Assembly (NCBI RefSeq): GCF_013394855.1
Contig: NZ_JABMLK010000001.1
Location: 2,437,501-2,501,500, forward strand
Length of the DNA: 64,000 bases
Source of the DNA: Limnobaculum xujianqingii
GTDB lineage: Bacteria > Pseudomonadota > Gammaproteobacteria > Enterobacterales > Enterobacteriaceae
Direction: 5' to 3'
Shown piece by piece: positions 39,301 through 50,490 of the stretch. Under the pieces are notes generated by a model. The model was not told where the DNA came from, made no database searches, and saw only the letters and a list, made by a program, of their open reading frames with translations. The stretch's first letter is position 1. Each line of letters begins with the position of its first letter. The position numbers and the translations under genes are program-made.

Positions 39301-41220
39301 ATGATTGTTTTTTCTTCATTACAGATTCGACGTGGCGTTAACGTCCTGCTTGATAACGCAACAGCAACCATCAATCCTGGACAAAAAGTGGGACTGGTAG
39401 GTAAAAACGGCTGTGGAAAATCGACGCTGCTAGCACTACTAAAAGGTGAACTGTCGGCAGACGGTGGCAACGCCACCTTTCCGGCCAGTTGGGCTTTATC
39501 ATGGGTCAATCAGGAAACACCGGCATTAGATATTCCCGCCGTTGAATATGTGATTGATGGCGATCGGGAGTACCGTCGGCTTGAACATGCGTTAGCAGAA
39601 GCCAATGAGAAAAACGACGGTAACGAAATTGCTTCACTGCACGGCAAACTGGATGCCATACAGGCATGGACCATCTATCCTCGCGCTTCCAGTTTGTTAC
39701 ACGGTTTAGGTTTCTCTCAGGAACAGTTACAACAACCGGTAAGTGCCTTTTCCGGCGGCTGGCGTATGCGACTGAACCTGGCTCAGGCTCTGCTTTGCCG
39801 TTCCGACTTACTGCTGCTCGATGAACCGACCAACCACCTCGATTTAGATGCGGTAATCTGGCTGGAGAAATGGCTGAAAAGCTATGAAGGTACTCTGATC
39901 CTGATTTCCCACGACCGGGATTTCCTTGATCCTATCGTGGATAAAATTTTGCATATCGAGCAGCAACAGCTGTTTGAATATACCGGCAACTACTCCTCCT
40001 TTGAACGCCAGCGCGCCACTAAGCTGTCGCAACAGCAGGCGCTGTATCAAAGCCAGCAAGAGAAAGTTGCTCATCTACAAAGCTATATCGATCGCTTTAA
40101 AGCTCAGGCAACCAAAGCCAAACAGGCACAAAGCCGAATTAAAATGTTAGAGCGCATGGAGCTGATCGCTCCTGCTCACGTTGATAACCCTTTCAGCTTT
40201 AGTTTCCGCCAGCCAGAAAGCTTACCGAATCCACTATTGAGAATGGAAAAAGTCAGTGCGGGTTACGGCGATAAAACCATTTTGCAATCCATCAAGCTGA
40301 ATCTGGTACCCGGCTCACGTATCGGTTTACTGGGGCGTAACGGTGCAGGTAAATCTACATTAATCAAACTTTTGGCGGGAGAATTAGCACCTCAACAGGG
40401 GGAAATTGGTTTAGCTAAGGGGATCAAATTGGGTTACTTTGCCCAGCATCAATTGGAAACCCTTCGTCCTGACGAATCACCATTACAACATCTTAGCCGT
40501 CTGGCCCCGCAAGAATATGAGCAACCGCTACGGGATTATCTGGGAGGTTTTGGTTTTCGCGGTGATAAAGTCAGCGAAAATACCGAGCGCTTCTCCGGAG
40601 GAGAAAAAGCCCGTTTAGTGTTGGCATTAATTGTCTGGCTGCGTCCGAATTTACTGCTGCTCGATGAACCTACTAACCACCTCGATCTGGATATGCGTCA
40701 GGCACTGACCGAAGCGCTGATTGATTTTGATGGCGCTCTGGTGGTTGTTTCCCACGATCGTCATTTACTACGTTCCACTACCGATGAGCTCTATTTAGTT
40801 CATGACAAAAAGGTAGAGCCTTTCGACGGTGATTTAGAAGATTACCAGCAGTGGTTAGTTGAGCTGCAAAAACAAGAAATGCAACCGGAAGCGAATGATA
40901 AAGAGCCAACCGCGAACAGCGCTCAGGCACGTAAAGATCAGAAACGTCGTGAAGCAGACTTCCGCACTCAAACTCAGCCCATTCGTAAAAAGATCGACAA
41001 ACTGGATATTGAACTCAATAAGCTGGCAAAACAGTTGAGTGATATTGAGCTGGCACTGTCGGATACCGCTATTTATGAGGCGGATAAAAAAGCCGAACTG
41101 ACAAAACTGCTGCAACAGCAGGTTAGCGTGAAGTTAGCTCAGGAAGAAACCGAGATGAACTGGCTGGAATTGCAGGAGCAGTTGGAAGAGATGACGGCGG
41201 TGTTTAATCAAGGGGAATGA
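39301..41220 (+). CDS. yheS: ABC-F family ATPase YheS
   Basis: Soluble twin-ATPase of the ABC-F (translation factor) class, expected to act at the ribosomal E site. From ATG 39301 it has 639 residues. The first domain has GKNGCGKST, FSGGWRMRLNLAQALL and LLLLDEPTNHLDLD; the second has GRNGAGKST, FSGGEKARLVLALI and a second LLLLDEPTNHLDLD. The interdomain linker is charged and Gln-rich, and the C-terminus carries a coiled coil (KKIDKLDIELNKLAKQLSDI). In E. coli yheT follows on the same strand; here a repeat element and an exporter gene intervene. Confidence 0.95.
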   Translation: MIVFSSLQIRRGVNVLLDNATATINPGQKVGLVGKNGCGKSTLLALLKGELSADGGNATFPASWALSWVNQETPALDIPAVEYVIDGDREYRRLEHALAEANEKNDGNEIASLHGKLDAIQAWTIYPRASSLLHGLGFSQEQLQQPVSAFSGGWRMRLNLAQALLCRSDLLLLDEPTNHLDLDAVIWLEKWLKSYEGTLILISHDRDFLDPIVDKILHIEQQQLFEYTGNYSSFERQRATKLSQQQALYQSQQEKVAHLQSYIDRFKAQATKAKQAQSRIKMLERMELIAPAHVDNPFSFSFRQPESLPNPLLRMEKVSAGYGDKTILQSIKLNLVPGSRIGLLGRNGAGKSTLIKLLAGELAPQQGEIGLAKGIKLGYFAQHQLETLRPDESPLQHLSRLAPQEYEQPLRDYLGGFGFRGDKVSENTERFSGGEKARLVLALIVWLRPNLLLLDEPTNHLDLDMRQALTEALIDFDGALVVVSHDRHLLRSTTDELYLVHDKKVEPFDGDLEDYQQWLVELQKQEMQPEANDKEPTANSAQARKDQKRREADFRTQTQPIRKKIDKLDIELNKLAKQLSDIELALSDTAIYEADKKAELTKLLQQQVSVKLAQEETEMNWLELQEQLEEMTAVFNQGE

Positions 41221-41280
41221 TTAACGTTAAATATCAGATGCGGTGATACACATCGCCTCTGACAGTTCAGTTTAGTCCCT

Positions 41281-41446
41281 TAAGATAGCCAATCGACGGG
41301 AGGGACGGGTGTTGGGGTCGACTTGGCGTGAGCCAACGAAGCGCCCCTAACCCGGCCAGGCCTGGCGCGCTCTACAGCTGAGTACAAACGATCTTCCGGC
41401 CGAGTACGAAGGTGATTTGGGCAACATCGTTTTTACGGCCGGAATA
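41281..41446 (-). repeat. Convergent-intergenic structured repeat, copy 1 (minus orientation)
   Basis: 166 bp. Read on the minus strand it starts TATTCCGGCCGTAAAAAC at 41446 and ends GATTGGCTATCTTA at 41281. It contains the terminal hairpin arms TTCCGGCCG/CGGCCGGAA, the GGCCTGGCCGGGTTAGGGG core, the small hairpin TTGGC-TCAC-GCCAA, and the C-rich end GTCGACCCCAACACCCGTC. It lies between convergent yheS and the LysE-type gene. The 3' half is almost identical to copy 3. Confidence 0.93.
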
Positions 41447-41519
41447 TTCACCAAAGCTGATTTAATAGCAGTTTCAGGCGACAATACACACCGCCTCTGC
41501 TGATAATGTTCTGGTTTCA

Positions 41520-42122
41520 CTACAACCAGATAAGCACCACGCAGCCTGCCGTCAAAATACCCATGGTGATATTAAAAATCGCCCACGATTTGCGACTTTG
41601 CAGCAAACGACCAATGGCAGAACCAAAACCCATCCAGATAAATCCGGCCACCAGATTTACCATAAACATGGCAATACTAATGGCTATCACTGATGCACTG
41701 TACATACTCCCTGCCAGGCTGTAGCTGGCTATCGAGCCAATGCCCATTAACCAGGCTTTAGGATTTAATGCCTGTAACAGTAACCCCTGATATAACCGAA
41801 CCGGCTGTGCTGTGCCTTTTTCAGTCTCCAGCTTTTCATAACGAGAAGTGGCTATTTTCCACGCCAGCCAAATCAGGTAGAGGCTACCCGCAATTTTCAG
41901 CGCCAGATGTAACGAAGGATAAGCAGTTACCAATGTACCAACACCCATGGCAACTAACAGCAGCAGCAATTGCATGCCAATCATAATGCCAAACATCAAC
42001 GGTAAAGAACGGGTGAAACCGAAGTTAGCAGTTGAAGAGGTGAGTAACATATTATTTGGACCCGGTGTAACTGCCGCTATCCATAGAAACATCGACATAG
42101 AAAGAAACCAGCCTAACTCCAT
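41520..42122 (-). CDS. LysE/RhtB family amino-acid exporter
   Basis: A 200-residue inner-membrane protein with six hydrophobic segments. The family signature AAVTPGPNNMLLTSST is near the N-terminus, IWLAWKIATSRYEK follows the third helix, and NPKAWLMGIGSIASY is at the fourth. This resembles the EamB (cysteine/O-acetylserine) branch of LysE exporters, but the substrate cannot be told from sequence. Together with repeat copy 1 it interrupts the yheS-yheT neighbourhood seen in E. coli, so the pair may have been inserted. Confidence 0.85.
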   Translation of the reverse strand: MELGWFLSMSMFLWIAAVTPGPNNMLLTSSTANFGFTRSLPLMFGIMIGMQLLLLLVAMGVGTLVTAYPSLHLALKIAGSLYLIWLAWKIATSRYEKLETEKGTAQPVRLYQGLLLQALNPKAWLMGIGSIASYSLAGSMYSASVIAISIAMFMVNLVAGFIWMGFGSAIGRLLQSRKSWAIFNITMGILTAGCVVLIWL

Positions 42123-42223
42123 TCTGTATAACCCTTTACCAGTGAGAGATGTTTAATCATTCCATTCAAGCTAGCAGTGTGATATTGATCGCACAAGTCC
42201 CCAAGAGTGAATTTAATTTTGTT

Positions 42224-43204
42224 ATGGATGCACAATTTCGGCCCATACCGGGCACCGGTAACCCACACATACAAACTCTGCTACCCCGGATTATCCGCAG
42301 AAAGATTAGTCTGGACCCCGTGTGGCAGCGTCTGGAACTTCCGGACGGCGATTTTATTGATGTTGCCTGGAGCGAAGACCCTCATCAGGCCAAACATAAA
42401 CCGCGTCTGATATTGTTTCATGGTTTAGAAGGCAATTTTTATAGCCCTTATGCCCATGGTTTGCTGGCGGTTTGTCGGCAAAACGGCTGGTTGGGGGCCG
42501 TTATGCATTTTCGCGGTTGTAGCGGTGAACCTAACCGTAGCCCTCGTGCTTATCATTCTGGCGAAACCAGCGATACTCGATTTTTTCTCAACTGGTTACA
42601 AGATACATTGGGAGAAGCACCTACTGCCGCAGTAGGTTACTCGCTGGGTGGCAATATGTTAGGTTGCTATCTGGCTGAAGAAGGTGACAAAGTTCCACTT
42701 GAGGCAGCAGTCATTGTCTCCGCTCCGCTGATGCTCGGTCCCTGTTCCCGTCGTTTAGAGCAAGGTCTGTCGAGAGTTTATCACCGCTATCTGCTGGGTT
42801 TACTTAAGCAAAGTACCAAACGTAAGCTCATTCGCTATCCTGGTATTATGCCGCTGCCCGGCTTATCACTGAAAAATATACGTTCTATTCGTGAGTTTGA
42901 TGATGCTCTTACAGCACCATTACATGGATTTAAAGATTCCACCGATTATTATCAAAAGTGCAGTGCTCTACCGGTATTGCATCAGGTACGCATTCCTTTG
43001 CTGATTATTCACGCCAAAGACGATCCCTTTATGTCACCGGAAGTGATTCCGGCAAAAAACAGCCTGCCCGAAAATATTGAATATCAGTTAACGGAACACG
43101 GCGGTCACGTTGGCTTTGTCAGTGGTACATGGAAAAAGCCACAGATGTGGCTGGAACATCGTATCCCTGAATGGTTAACCCGCTATCTGGAGAAAAACAA
43201 ATGA
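42224..43204 (+). CDS. yheT: YheT family alpha/beta hydrolase
   Basis: Putative hydrolase of the AB-hydrolase/YheT family, substrate unknown. From ATG 42224 it has 326 residues ([20 protein letters not shown]); earlier in-frame starts at 42149 or 42179 are possible because E. coli YheT has about 15 more N-terminal residues and the ribosome-binding site here is weak. The nucleophile Ser lies in [13 protein letters not shown], the acid in HAKDDPFM, and the His in EHGGHVGFV. It overlaps yheU by 4 bp. Confidence 0.9.
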   Translation: MDAQFRPIPGTGNPHIQTLLPRIIRRKISLDPVWQRLELPDGDFIDVAWSEDPHQAKHKPRLILFHGLEGNFYSPYAHGLLAVCRQNGWLGAVMHFRGCSGEPNRSPRAYHSGETSDTRFFLNWLQDTLGEAPTAAVGYSLGGNMLGCYLAEEGDKVPLEAAVIVSAPLMLGPCSRRLEQGLSRVYHRYLLGLLKQSTKRKLIRYPGIMPLPGLSLKNIRSIREFDDALTAPLHGFKDSTDYYQKCSALPVLHQVRIPLLIIHAKDDPFMSPEVIPAKNSLPENIEYQLTEHGGHVGFVSGTWKKPQMWLEHRIPEWLTRYLEKNK

Positions 43205-43449
43205 TGATCCCGTGGCAGCAACTGGCTCCCGAAACGCTGGAAAGTATTATTGAATCCTTTGTTTTGCGTGAAGGCACCGATTACGGAGAACACGAAAGAT
43301 CACTACAGCAGAAAGTCGATGACGTTAAGCGTCAGCTAAAAAGCGGTCAGGTCATATTGGTTTGGTCAGAACTACATGAAACCATCAATATTATGCCCAA
43401 AGATCGTTTCAGTGATGATATGGAAGAACAACCTTATCCGGAGTATTGA
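43201..43449 (+). CDS. yheU: YheU family protein (UPF0270)
   Basis: A small 82-residue protein of unknown function: [38 protein letters not shown], then [20 protein letters not shown], all typical of the family. Start is either 43201 or 43204 (tandem ATGs). The first has a GGAG at better distance and overlaps the yheT TGA. The C-terminal [13 protein letters not shown] extension is longer than in E. coli. Confidence 0.93.
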   Translation: MMIPWQQLAPETLESIIESFVLREGTDYGEHERSLQQKVDDVKRQLKSGQVILVWSELHETINIMPKDRFSDDMEEQPYPEY

Positions 43450-43533
43450 TTCATCTGAATAAAATTTTATGACAGCCCTGCATCAATCCGACTATGCTCT
43501 GGTAATAATAATGAAAATTAAGGAATCAGGTTA

Positions 43534-44403
43534 ATGTCAGCAAAACATCCAATCATTGCAGTTACTGGTTCCAGTGGAGCCGGTACTACTACCACCAGTC
43601 TGGCCTTCAGGAAGATCTTTCAGCAGTTAAATTTAAGTGCCGCACGCATTGATGGTGATGCATATCATCGCTATACACGCCCGGAGATGGATGCGGAAAT
43701 CCGTAAAGCCAGAGAGCAAGGTCGCCATATCAGCTATTTTGGCCCCGAGGCCAATGACTTTGCACTGTTGGAAAACAGCTTTATTGAATACGGAAAAACC
43801 GGAAACGGACGCACACGTAAGTACTTGCATACTTATGATGAAGCGGTCCCCTATAACCAAACCCCGGGTACCTTTACTCCCTGGCAACCGTTACCTGAAA
43901 CCACAGACTTGCTGTTTTATGAAGGACTGCATGGTGGCATCGTCACCGCTAAGCATAATGTTGCCCAGCATGTCGATCTGCTGGTTGGCGTAGTTCCTAT
44001 CGTTAACCTGGAATGGATACAAAAGCTAATCCGCGACACGGTGGAGCGAGAACACTCCCGGGAAGCCGTGCTGGATTCCGTAGTTCGCTCTATGGATGAC
44101 TACATCAATTACATCACCCCACAGTTTTCCCGGACTCATATCAACTTCCAGCGCGTCCCCACCGTTGATACTTCTGATCCATTTTCTGCGAAGAGTATTC
44201 CAACGATGGACGAAAGTCTGGTAGTTATTCACTTCAGGGGGCTGACAGGCATTGATTTTCCCTATTTACTGGTCATGTTACAGGGATCGTTTATCTCCCA
44301 AACAAACACTCTGGTCATTCCGGGAGGAAAATTGGGGCTGGCAATGGAGTTAATTATCACACCATTAATACAGCAACTATTAGAAGGCAGAATATTAGAA
44401 TAG
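43534..44403 (+). CDS. prkB: Phosphoribulokinase-like protein PrkB
   Basis: P-loop kinase of the phosphoribulokinase/uridine kinase family, 289 residues. The Walker A motif is GSSGAGTTTTS (12-22). Family text includes RIDGDAYHRYTRPEMD and FYEGLHGGIVTAKHNVAQH. Enterics lack a Calvin cycle, so the physiological substrate is unknown. It lies in the yheT-yheU-prkB cluster upstream of crp. E. coli yhfA, normally between prkB and crp, is missing. Confidence 0.93.
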   Translation: MSAKHPIIAVTGSSGAGTTTTSLAFRKIFQQLNLSAARIDGDAYHRYTRPEMDAEIRKAREQGRHISYFGPEANDFALLENSFIEYGKTGNGRTRKYLHTYDEAVPYNQTPGTFTPWQPLPETTDLLFYEGLHGGIVTAKHNVAQHVDLLVGVVPIVNLEWIQKLIRDTVEREHSREAVLDSVVRSMDDYINYITPQFSRTHINFQRVPTVDTSDPFSAKSIPTMDESLVVIHFRGLTGIDFPYLLVMLQGSFISQTNTLVIPGGKLGLAMELIITPLIQQLLEGRILE

Positions 44404-44699
44404 GGAAATGAGGGTAAAACAGGCGAATAACCCGAATCAGCGCCGCTTAACCCTCATTTTAGTAAGACAACACGAGACTCTTGGCTCAACCTGTGTTAAA
44501 ATCATAGTGTGGGTACAATAGATAAATTAGAGTTCGCTCAGGCTGATGTGGCACCAGCCCACAAACACCTCTATATTCTTTTTTACATCAGCTATAATAG
44601 CGCTCACCTGGCAAGTTATATGCTTCGGGGCGGGTAAGATTTTCGGCAAGCTTCTCGCTTTGCTGTGTTAGGCAGTGACTACAAAGAGGATAACAACAA
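44404..44699 (+). promoter_or_regulatory. crp upstream region
   Basis: This 296-bp spacer holds the crp promoter. TATAAT at 44593-44598 is a good -10 without a clear -35. The transcript leader of about 95 nt ends in AAGAGGATAACAACA before the ATG. There is no coding sequence; the E. coli gene yhfA is not here. Confidence 0.6.
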
Positions 44700-45332
44700 A
44701 TGGTTCTCGGCAAACCGCAAACAGACCCTACTCTCGAATGGTTTTTATCTCATTGTCATATTCATAAATATCCATCCAAGAGCACACTTATTCACCAAGG
44801 TGAAAAAGCAGAAACTCTTTACTATATTGTAAAGGGTGCCGTAGCCGTTCTGATTAAGGATGAAGAAGGTAAAGAGATGATCCTCTCCTATCTCAATCAG
44901 GGGGATTTCATCGGAGAACTTGGCCTGTTTGAAGAAGGTCAGGAACGCAGTGCCTGGGTCAGGGCAAAAACAGCATGTGAAGTTGCTGAAATTTCATATA
45001 AGAAATTTCGCCAGCTGATTCAAGTTAACCCGGATATTTTAATGCGTTTATCCGCTCAGATGGCCAGCCGCTTACAGGTTACCTCTGAGAAAGTAGGAAG
45101 CCTTGCCTTCCTTGATGTTACGGGCCGTATCGCACAAACATTACTCAATCTGGCTAAACAACCGGATGCAATGACCCATCCAGACGGAATGCAAATCAAG
45201 ATCACCCGTCAGGAAATTGGTCAAATTGTTGGATGTTCCCGTGAAACGGTAGGACGTATTTTAAAAATGCTGGAAGATCAAAATCTGATCTCCGCTCATG
45301 GAAAGACTATCGTTGTCTACGGGACTCGTTAA
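44700..45332 (+). CDS. crp: cAMP receptor protein (catabolite activator)
   Basis: Global regulator that binds TGTGA-N6-TCACA sites when complexed with cAMP and contacts the RNA polymerase alpha C-terminal domain. The 210 residues equal E. coli CRP. cAMP pocket residues appear in [19 protein letters not shown] (Glu, Arg, Ser), and the recognition helix in [21 protein letters not shown] matching CRP site is present upstream of rspA in this window (49125-49140). Confidence 0.99.
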   Translation: MVLGKPQTDPTLEWFLSHCHIHKYPSKSTLIHQGEKAETLYYIVKGAVAVLIKDEEGKEMILSYLNQGDFIGELGLFEEGQERSAWVRAKTACEVAEISYKKFRQLIQVNPDILMRLSAQMASRLQVTSEKVGSLAFLDVTGRIAQTLLNLAKQPDAMTHPDGMQIKITRQEIGQIVGCSRETVGRILKMLEDQNLISAHGKTIVVYGTR

Positions 45333-45337
45333 ATAAT

Positions 45338-45402
45338 AAAGAGAAGCGGATAGGTTTAGGGCCTCCAGTTGCCATATCCGCTTCCCTTTACCCGGGAGGC
45401 CT
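45338..45402 (+). promoter_or_regulatory. crp terminator-like hairpin forming a possible pseudoknot over the yhfK ribosome-binding site
   Basis: GAAGCGGATA (45343-45352) pairs perfectly with TATCCGCTTC (45375-45384). Beyond one mismatch the stem extends to 45338/45389, followed by a short pyrimidine tract. The loop contains GGCCTCC (45360-45366), perfectly complementary to GGAGGCC (45395-45401), which includes the yhfK Shine-Dalgarno GGGAGG (45394-45399). Together they could form an H-type pseudoknot that ends crp transcription and hides the yhfK start. Pairings are seen; function is inferred. Confidence 0.6.
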
Positions 45403-47487
45403 ATGTGGCGACGAGTCATTTATCATCCAGAAGTCAATTATGCTCTGCGCCAAACGTTAGTTCTCTGTTTGCCTGTCTTGCTGTTTTGGCTACTCGACGA
45501 CCTGGCAACCGGCTTTTTACTCTCCCTTGTTCCTGCCTGCTGCAGTATTGGTGGTTTGGATACTCCCCATAAACACTTTTTCAAACGGCTGGCTATTGGC
45601 GGCGGGTTGTTTGTTATCAGTAGTGTATTGTTGCAGTTTCTTCTGTTGTGGTCGGTTCCACTACCGATCTGCATGCTTATTCTGACGCTATTATTTGGCG
45701 TAACGGCAGAAATTAGTCCGCTTTATGGTCGGTTAATGCCTGCTGCATTAGTCACCGCTATTTTTACCCTCAGTATGGCGGGCAACTTACCTGTTTGGCG
45801 AGTAGCCATGTTATTTGCCATTGGCACAGTCTGGTATGGTTTGTTTATCCATCTGTGGTTTCGGCTTTGGCAAGAACAGCCCATGCGAGAATCACTTAAC
45901 CTGCTTTTCCGTCAGTTAGCCTGTTATTTTGAAGAGAAGTACAGCTTACTGACCCAGCACACCGACCCGGAGAAAGCTCTCCCTCCACTACTGTTACAAC
46001 AACAGAAAGTGATGGACATCATCTCATTGATTTATCAGCAAATTTATATGATCCCTAACCTGAAACACCCTCGTCATCGGCGATTAATTCAGGCGTTTCA
46101 AGTGGCCCTCGATTTGCAGGAACACATTACCGTCAGTTTGCACCAGCCAGTCGAGGTACAAAAACTGGTTGAACAGAGTCAGGCCGAAGCCATCATTCGT
46201 CATAATGCAAAGACCATTAGTCAACGTTTGCAGGCATTAGCCGATAATATTCTCTATCACCGCCGTTCAACGCCTTTCAATATGGATTCTGAGTTATCAG
46301 CACTGGCAAAAATTGCCCGACAGCATCCGGATAATCCGGTAGGAACTTTTTGTTATTATCATTTCAGCCGTATTGCTCACTTACTTAGCCGCCAAAAGCC
46401 TCTATACAACCGAACACTGATGCCGATGCAAAGTCGTCTTCCTTTTTTGCAGGCGCTAAAAAGTTATTGTTCCCTTAAATCTGCCGCATTCAAAAATGCC
46501 GCACGCCTTGGCCTCACATTAGCGGCAGGCGCCGGCATTGGGCTGACGCTCAATCTACCCAAGCCTTATTGGATACTAATGACCATTATGGTGGTCAGCC
46601 AGAATGGCTATAACGCGACCCGTATTCGAATTCAGCACCGCTCACTGGGCACCATGATAGGTATTCTTGCCGGAGCGGCAATTTTGCATCTCTACTACTC
46701 TCAGAACCTGATGTTGATTTTGATGTTGGTACTGACATTTTGCTCTTATCTAATAGTACGTAAGAATTATGGTATGGCGGTGATTGGGTTCACCATTACC
46801 GCGCTCTATACCTTACAGATTATCTCTAACAGTGGTATGAACTACCTGTTGCCACGTCTTATCGATACGGTTATTGGCTGTATGCTGGCATTTGCCAGTA
46901 GCCTGTGGCTGTGGCCTCAATGGCAAAGCGCACTGTTACGTAAAAATGCTCACAACGCACTGGAGACCTATCAACAGCATCTGCGGCAAATATTTAATAT
47001 GGGCACAGATGTTGCTGAACTGGCCTATACCCGAATGAGAGTTAATCAGGCTCACAATACGCTTTTTACCGCATTGAATCAGGCCATGCAGGAACCGGGA
47101 TTCAATACCCGCTATCTGGCCGATATGCGTCTTTGGGTTACCCATAGCCAGTTTTTGGTTGAGCATCTGAACGCGATAACAACCATCGCCCGAGACCAAT
47201 ATGTACTGGTTCCCGCGTTGGCACAGAAGTATTTAAACGCTTGTGAAGTCCTGATTCAGATTTGTCAGCAGCGTCTGGAATATGACGGCCCCAGCGGTGA
47301 TACCAGCATATTACCGATTGTGGAATCCGGGGATGATAAAGATGAGTTATCAGAGATCTCGATGGAGAAACATATCGAAAGGATACTGGCACACCTTACG
47401 ACAATGCATACTATTTCTTCACTAGCGTGGCAGCAGAGGCCGCATCATGGAATGTGGTTGAAGAGGAGATTGAGAGAAGAGGGGTAG
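45403..47487 (+). CDS. yhfK: YhfK (YccS/YhfK family) inner-membrane protein
   Basis: Fusaric-acid-resistance/AaeB-like membrane protein of unknown substrate, 694 residues. It has two clusters of membrane helices (about 20-150 and 365-520) separated by a helical cytoplasmic domain, with a helical C-terminal domain. It begins MWRRVIYHPEVNYALRQTLV and keeps QHTDPEKALPPLL, IARQHPDNPVGTFCYYHFSR and THSQFLVEHLNAITT, all matching YhfK. It follows crp by 70 bp and converges on argD. Confidence 0.94.
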   Translation: MWRRVIYHPEVNYALRQTLVLCLPVLLFWLLDDLATGFLLSLVPACCSIGGLDTPHKHFFKRLAIGGGLFVISSVLLQFLLLWSVPLPICMLILTLLFGVTAEISPLYGRLMPAALVTAIFTLSMAGNLPVWRVAMLFAIGTVWYGLFIHLWFRLWQEQPMRESLNLLFRQLACYFEEKYSLLTQHTDPEKALPPLLLQQQKVMDIISLIYQQIYMIPNLKHPRHRRLIQAFQVALDLQEHITVSLHQPVEVQKLVEQSQAEAIIRHNAKTISQRLQALADNILYHRRSTPFNMDSELSALAKIARQHPDNPVGTFCYYHFSRIAHLLSRQKPLYNRTLMPMQSRLPFLQALKSYCSLKSAAFKNAARLGLTLAAGAGIGLTLNLPKPYWILMTIMVVSQNGYNATRIRIQHRSLGTMIGILAGAAILHLYYSQNLMLILMLVLTFCSYLIVRKNYGMAVIGFTITALYTLQIISNSGMNYLLPRLIDTVIGCMLAFASSLWLWPQWQSALLRKNAHNALETYQQHLRQIFNMGTDVAELAYTRMRVNQAHNTLFTALNQAMQEPGFNTRYLADMRLWVTHSQFLVEHLNAITTIARDQYVLVPALAQKYLNACEVLIQICQQRLEYDGPSGDTSILPIVESGDDKDELSEISMEKHIERILAHLTTMHTISSLAWQQRPHHGMWLKRRLREEG

Positions 47488-47519
47488 CTAATAATTTTTT
47501 GAAAATTTACCTCGGTGGA

Positions 47520-47683
47520 TATTCCGGCCGTAAACACTATGTATTCATATCTTCACTGTGCTCGGCCGGAAGGGCTATGTACTCAGCTTCGGAGTGCTTC
47601 GGGCCTAGCCGGGCTACGGGCACTTCGTTGGCTTACGCCAAATCGACCCCCACGCCCGTCTTTCCCTCAGTTTAACTCTGCTA
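47520..47683 (+). repeat. Convergent-intergenic structured repeat, copy 2 (plus orientation)
   Basis: About 164 bp. It has TATTCCGGCCGTAAACAC at the left, second arm CGGCCGGAA (47563-47571), core GGGCCTAGCCGGGCTACGGG, the conserved CTTCG, hairpin TTGGC-TTAC-GCCAA (47629-47642), and a TCGACCCCCACGCCCGTC end. The last 20 bp are more diverged than in the other copies. ACGGGC and GCCCGT can pair around the small hairpin. It lies between convergent yhfK and argD. Confidence 0.92.
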
Positions 47684-47707
47684 GTTCATAACTATTTTCA
47701 GTTTCAA

Positions 47708-49261
<1,554 letters not shown>

Positions 49262-50476
49262 ATGAAAATCGTAAAGGCTGAAGTTTTTGTTACCTGCCCG
49301 GGCCGTAACTTCGTTACCGTCAAGATCACTACTGATGAAGGCATTTATGGCGTGGGTGATGCCACTCTCAATGGGCGAGAGCTCTCCGTTGCCTCCTACC
49401 TTAAAGACCATCTTTGCCCACAATTGATTGGTCGCGACGCTCACCAAATTGAAGATATCTGGCAATTTTTCTATAAAGGCGCTTACTGGCGTCGTGGTCC
49501 GGTCACCATGTCTGCTATCTCCGCTATTGATATGGCCCTATGGGATATCAAAGGTAAAGCGGCAAACATGCCAGTTTATCAACTGCTCGGTGGTGCTTCA
49601 CGTACCGGGGTTATGGTTTATTGCCATACCACTGGCCGCACCATTGATGAAGTACTGGAAGACTACGCTAAACACAAAGAGATGGGCTTTAAAGCTATTC
49701 GTGTTCAGTGTGGCGTGCCAGGAATGAAAACCACCTATGGTTTAAGCAAAGGTAAAAACCTGGCTTATGAACCAGCTACCAAAGGTCACCACCCGGAAGA
49801 ACAGCTGTGGTCTACCGAGAAATATCTGGATTTCACACCAAAACTATTTGATGCCGTACGTAATAAGTTCGGTTTTGATGAGCATCTGCTGCACGACATG
49901 CATCATCGCCTGACGCCAATTGAAGCCGCGCGTTTTGGCAAAAGCATTGAAGATTACCGTATGTTCTGGATGGAAGATCCAACACCAGCGGAAAATCAGG
50001 AGTGCTTCCGTCTGATCCGTCAACATACCGTTACCCCTATCGCCGTAGGCGAAGTGTTCAACAGTATCTGGGACTGCAAACAGCTGATTGAAGAACAGCT
50101 GATCGACTATATCCGTACCACCATCACTCATGCCGGCGGAATTACCCATATGCACCGCATTGCTGATTTTGCAGCCATGTACCAGGTGCGTACCGGTTCT
50201 CATGGTCCATCCGATCTCTCACCAATTTGCCACGCTGCAGCCCTGCATTTTGACCTGTGGGTGCCGAATTTTGGCGTGCAGGAATATATGGGTTACTCCG
50301 AGCAAATGCTGGAAGTCTTCCCCCATAACTGGACCTTTGATGATGGCTATATGCACCCAAGCGATAAGCCTGGTCTGGGCATCGACTTCGATGAAAAGCT
50401 GGCTGCCAAATATCCCTATGAAGCCGCCTACTTACCTGTTGCCCGTTTAACTGACGGCACACTGTGGAACTGGTGA
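49262..50476 (+). CDS. rspA: D-mannonate dehydratase family protein RspA
   Basis: Enolase-superfamily sugar-acid dehydratase of the ManD group (mannonate to 2-keto-3-deoxygluconate). The 404 residues equal E. coli RspA. Family residues are all present: metal ligands Asp212, Glu238 and Glu264, acid/base His214 and His314, and the Arg147-Tyr159 pair, in [37 protein letters not shown] and VGEVFNS. It is therefore likely active, though members vary between D-mannonate and D-gluconate. It is the first gene of rspA-rspB-ydfJ-ydfI, 14 bp before rspB. Confidence 0.93.
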   Translation: MKIVKAEVFVTCPGRNFVTVKITTDEGIYGVGDATLNGRELSVASYLKDHLCPQLIGRDAHQIEDIWQFFYKGAYWRRGPVTMSAISAIDMALWDIKGKAANMPVYQLLGGASRTGVMVYCHTTGRTIDEVLEDYAKHKEMGFKAIRVQCGVPGMKTTYGLSKGKNLAYEPATKGHHPEEQLWSTEKYLDFTPKLFDAVRNKFGFDEHLLHDMHHRLTPIEAARFGKSIEDYRMFWMEDPTPAENQECFRLIRQHTVTPIAVGEVFNSIWDCKQLIEEQLIDYIRTTITHAGGITHMHRIADFAAMYQVRTGSHGPSDLSPICHAAALHFDLWVPNFGVQEYMGYSEQMLEVFPHNWTFDDGYMHPSDKPGLGIDFDEKLAAKYPYEAAYLPVARLTDGTLWNW

Positions 50477-50490
50477 TTAAGGAAAACAAT

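Noticed and set aside
41281..41446. ERIC or REP identity of the intergenic repeat
   Set aside because: Neither the ERIC central inverted repeat nor the REP GCCKGATGnCG-type core, as I remember them, occurs in any copy. A database comparison would be decisive.
44547..44563. TGTGG...CCACA inverted repeat upstream of crp as a CRP autoregulation site
   Set aside because: The half sites are separated by 7 instead of 6 bases, and the outer bases do not fit; kept only as a weak possibility.
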